A stretch of DNA of 64,000 nucleotides, taken from G016756615 sp035556195. Its GTDB lineage: Bacteria > Pseudomonadota > Alphaproteobacteria > Rhizobiales > Rhizobiaceae. The DNA is taken from assembly GCA_035556195.1 (NCBI GenBank), contig DATMFK010000022.1, forward strand, positions 1 to 64,000, in the 5' to 3' direction. Shown here piece by piece: positions 61,865 through 64,000 of this stretch (the stretch's first letter is position 1; every line of letters starts with the position of its first letter). Under the pieces are notes generated by a model. It was given only the letters and a program-made list of their open reading frames with translations. It was not told the origin of the DNA and did not search any database. Made by a program: the position numbers and the translations under genes.

Positions 61865-63033
61865 GCCGGTTGTGGCGCCTTCCTTCTCAGTGCCGCGTCC
61901 CATTCGCGGCGGACATCGGCGTCGGCTTCGCCCGGTAGCCGGCGCGAGGCGACGGCGGCGAGCCCGGCGTCCGGCACGAGCCTGGAAAGCGCCCACACCG
62001 CTGCTCCGCGCACCAGCGGCGCCTCGTCCCCGGTCAGGACTTCGCAAGACGGGGCAAGGGATGCATCGCCGGAATTTCCCGCCGCGATCAGGACGTTCCG
62101 GATGAAGCGGTCGCGGCCGATCCGCTTGACCGGCGAGCCGGAAAAGAAGGCGCGGAACGCCGCGTCGTCGAGGCTCAGGAGGTCGGCGATCCCAGGGGCC
62201 TGAAGGTCGTCCCGCGCGGCAAACTTCGCTTCCGACGCGGCCTTGGCGAACTTGTTCCATGGACAGGCGGCGAGACAGTCGTCGCAGCCATAGATGCGGT
62301 TGCCGATCGCCTCGCGGAACTCGACCGGGATCGGTCCCTTGTTCTCGATGGTCAGGTACGAGATGCAGCGGCGGGCATCGAGCCGGTAGGGGGCGGGGAA
62401 GGCGCCTGTCGGGCAGGCGTCCAGGCAGGCCCGGCAGGAGCCGCAGCGGTCGGGTTCGGGCACGTCGGGTTCGAGGTCGGCCGTGGTGAAGATGGTGCCC
62501 AGGAACAGCCACGACCCGAAATCGCGATTGACCAGGTTGGTGTGCTTGCCTTGCCAGCCGACCCCGGCAGCCTCGGCCAGCGGCTTTTCCATGACGGGCG
62601 CGGTGTCGACGAAGACCTTCACGTCGCCGCCGGCCCGGGCAACGATCTTGCCTGCGATCTCCTTCAGTCGGCCCTTCATCACGTCGTGATAGTCGCGATT
62701 GCGGGCATAGACGGAGATGGCGGCGCGGTCGCGTCTTGCCTGGAGGGTGCGAGGGTCGAAGCCGGGACCGTAATTCATGGCGAGCACGACGATCGAACGC
62801 ACCTCCGGCCAGAGCACGGAAGGGCTGGCGCGTCGCTCCAGCGTCTCGGCGATCCAGCTCATCGAGCCGTGCTGGCCTTGCGCGACGAATTCCTTGAGGC
62901 GGGCGGGCGCCTGGGGGATCGAGTCCGGCCGCGTCACGGCGACGGCGTCGAAGCCGGCGCGTTGCGCTTCCAGCGCAATGAAGTCGCGGAGCTTGCCGCC
63001 GCGATCCTTTCGGTCAGAAATCGAGGTCCGCAT
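61861..63033 (-). CDS. queG: Epoxyqueuosine reductase
   Basis: Reduces epoxyqueuosine to queuosine in the anticodon of certain tRNAs. The 390-aa protein has a cobalamin-binding N-terminal half (VFVDTAPVMEKPLAEAAGVG, GWQGKHTNLVN) and two [4Fe-4S] clusters in CGSCRACLDACPTGAF and GCDDCLAACPWNKFA. A HEAT-like C-terminal part follows (RGAAVWALSRLVPD). ATG 63033 overlaps the GST gene by 20 bases; 63072 is an alternative. The epimerase-like gene overlaps its end. Confidence 0.95.
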   Translation of the reverse strand: MRTSISDRKDRGGKLRDFIALEAQRAGFDAVAVTRPDSIPQAPARLKEFVAQGQHGSMSWIAETLERRASPSVLWPEVRSIVVLAMNYGPGFDPRTLQARRDRAAISVYARNRDYHDVMKGRLKEIAGKIVARAGGDVKVFVDTAPVMEKPLAEAAGVGWQGKHTNLVNRDFGSWLFLGTIFTTADLEPDVPEPDRCGSCRACLDACPTGAFPAPYRLDARRCISYLTIENKGPIPVEFREAIGNRIYGCDDCLAACPWNKFAKAASEAKFAARDDLQAPGIADLLSLDDAAFRAFFSGSPVKRIGRDRFIRNVLIAAGNSGDASLAPSCEVLTGDEAPLVRGAAVWALSRLVPDAGLAAVASRRLPGEADADVRREWDAALRRKAPQPA

Positions 63034-63706
63034 AGTGGGACACCGGGGAAAGGCCGCGCACGCGATCGGCAAGCAGCGGCCGGAAGGATGGGCGCGACTT
63101 GATCCGCGTGTACCAGTCGCGCGCGGCGCGATAATCGGTCCAGTCTATCTCGCCCAGATAGTCGAGCACGGAGAGGCTGGCGGCGGCGGCGAGATCGGCA
63201 TAGGTCAGACGCGGCCCGGCCAGCCAGTTGCGCGTGCCGGCCAGCCAGTTGGTATATTTCAGATGCTGGCGGATGTTGGAGCGCGCGGCGCGGATCGCGC
63301 CTGCATCGGGCGAGCCGCCGCCCTGCGTGTTGGGCATGTGCGGCTTCAGCACGCGTTCGCGCACCAGGTGCCTGGCGACCTCGCTTTCCGTCTTGACCAG
63401 ATACCAGTCGACGAGGCGGCGGATCTCGGCCCGCTCCATCGGATCCTCGGCGAACAGCCGCCTCTCTCGCTTGAGAACGCCGCGTGTTTCGTCCAGATAT
63501 TCCGCGATCACGCCGGCGCCGACGATCGGCACGTCGCCCTCGGCCAGGAGCACGGGCAAGGTGCCGGCCGGATTGAGCGTCAGGAACTCCTTGCGCCTGG
63601 CCCAGGGCTTCTCCTCGATCAGCGCCAATTCCTCGCCATACTCGCCGAAGGAAAGGCGCACGAAACGGCAGGAAGCGAACAGGGGTTGATGAAAAAGCGT
63701 CAGCAT
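63014..63706 (-). CDS. Glutathione S-transferase family protein
   Basis: A 230-aa two-domain GST. N-terminal thioredoxin-like domain: MLTLFHQPLFASCRFVRLSF with a Ser/Cys near the activation position, then NPAGTLPVLLAEGDVPIVGA (cis-Pro and glutathione gamma-Glu site). The all-helical C-terminal domain includes LTYADLAAAASLSVLDYLG. It heads the GST-queG-epimerase transcript. Substrate unknown. The gshB gene, giving glutathione, is elsewhere in the window. Confidence 0.93.
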   Translation of the reverse strand: MLTLFHQPLFASCRFVRLSFGEYGEELALIEEKPWARRKEFLTLNPAGTLPVLLAEGDVPIVGAGVIAEYLDETRGVLKRERRLFAEDPMERAEIRRLVDWYLVKTESEVARHLVRERVLKPHMPNTQGGGSPDAGAIRAARSNIRQHLKYTNWLAGTRNWLAGPRLTYADLAAAASLSVLDYLGEIDWTDYRAARDWYTRIKSRPSFRPLLADRVRGLSPVSHYADLDF

Positions 63707-63853
63707 GGTCCGTTATTTTCGACGGGCTCTAGCCAATCGATGACCGGGCCCGTAAGTCTTGGCCGCGATTCACGCCAGCCGTCGAGGCGTTCCGAGCTAT
63801 AGGGACACTTCGCGGCCATGACAAGCAAACGTTCCACCCTTCCAAGGTGATCA

Positions 63854-64000
63854 ATGGCAAATCAGACGATCGTGGAAGCCCTCCTGCTCGGCCTGCTCGA
63901 AGGACTGACGGAATTCATCCCGGTTTCTTCGACGGGGCATATATTGCTCGCGGGGCATTTCCTCGGCTTCGAATCGACCGGCAAGGCCTTCGAGGTGCTG
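63854..64000 (+). CDS. uppP: Undecaprenyl-diphosphatase, start of gene (cut by window edge)
   Basis: The first 49 codons of an inner-membrane phosphatase that recycles undecaprenyl pyrophosphate for cell-wall synthesis. The conserved EGLTEFIPVSSTGH motif of UppP/BacA lies at residues 15-28, ahead of the first full membrane segment. AAGGTGATCA precedes ATG 63854. The rest of the gene is outside the window. It is divergent from the GST gene. Confidence 0.92.
   Translation, partial: MANQTIVEALLLGLLEGLTEFIPVSSTGHILLAGHFLGFESTGKAFEVL

Overview
The window looks like chromosomal DNA from an alphaproteobacterium of the Hyphomicrobiales (Rhizobiales), most like Mesorhizobium or another Phyllobacteriaceae. 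The basis is gene order (trpF-trpB-trpA-accD-folC, infC-rpmI-rplT-pheS-pheT, dnaK-dnaJ-pmtA-pyrF, gpmA-dapB), protein types such as PmtA, BTLCP and DUF2852, high G+C, and palindromic intergenic repeats of the rhizobial type. This is inference from gene content; no rRNA is present.

Layout. 1-7400: the end of an IS630-type transposase, then a TetR regulator divergent from a six-gene operon (ABC ATPase, binding protein, two permeases, acyl-CoA ligase, enoyl-CoA hydratase) that looks like uptake and CoA-dependent breakdown of an unidentified acid. 7400-12760: folate, fatty-acid and tryptophan genes on the minus strand. 12900-17600: small membrane, redox, peptidase, BenE transporter and hydrolase genes. 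17800-23340: translation genes (infC with a rare ATT start, L35, L20, both PheRS subunits with a GFA-family gene between them). 23400-29200: cytochrome b561/YceI, an oxidoreductase, an orphan betaine-binding protein, an L,D-transpeptidase and an M48 peptidase. 29300-36730: heat-shock chaperones, PmtA, FMN reductase, pyrF and PHA depolymerase. 37100-41130: a BTLCP gene behind a perfect CtrA box, an FAD monooxygenase and comM.

41330-47930 is the most unusual part. A plus-strand cassette encodes a TPR/glycosyltransferase protein resembling the flagellin glycosyltransferase FlmG, then NeuB, NeuC and NeuA, and a polysaccharide pyruvyl transferase family protein. Together they could make CMP-activated sialic-acid-type sugar from UDP-GlcNAc and attach it to a protein or glycan. 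The cassette lies between comM and gshB, and a diverged copy of the last ~57 bases of gshB, stop codon included, remains on the comM side. This suggests an island inserted at the gshB 3' end.

47900-64000: gshB, a GGDEF/EAL protein with a degenerate GGDEF motif, a short-chain dehydrogenase plus SMP-30 lactonase pair, an ATP-grasp protein, RlpA, tRNA-Leu(CAG), gpmA, dapB, an MsbA-like ABC exporter, glucokinase, methylglyoxal synthase, MepA endopeptidase, an epimerase-like protein, QueG, a GST and the start of uppP. Several rhizobial-type palindromic repeats are scattered between genes. No CRISPR array, rRNA operon, prophage or complete insertion sequence was seen.
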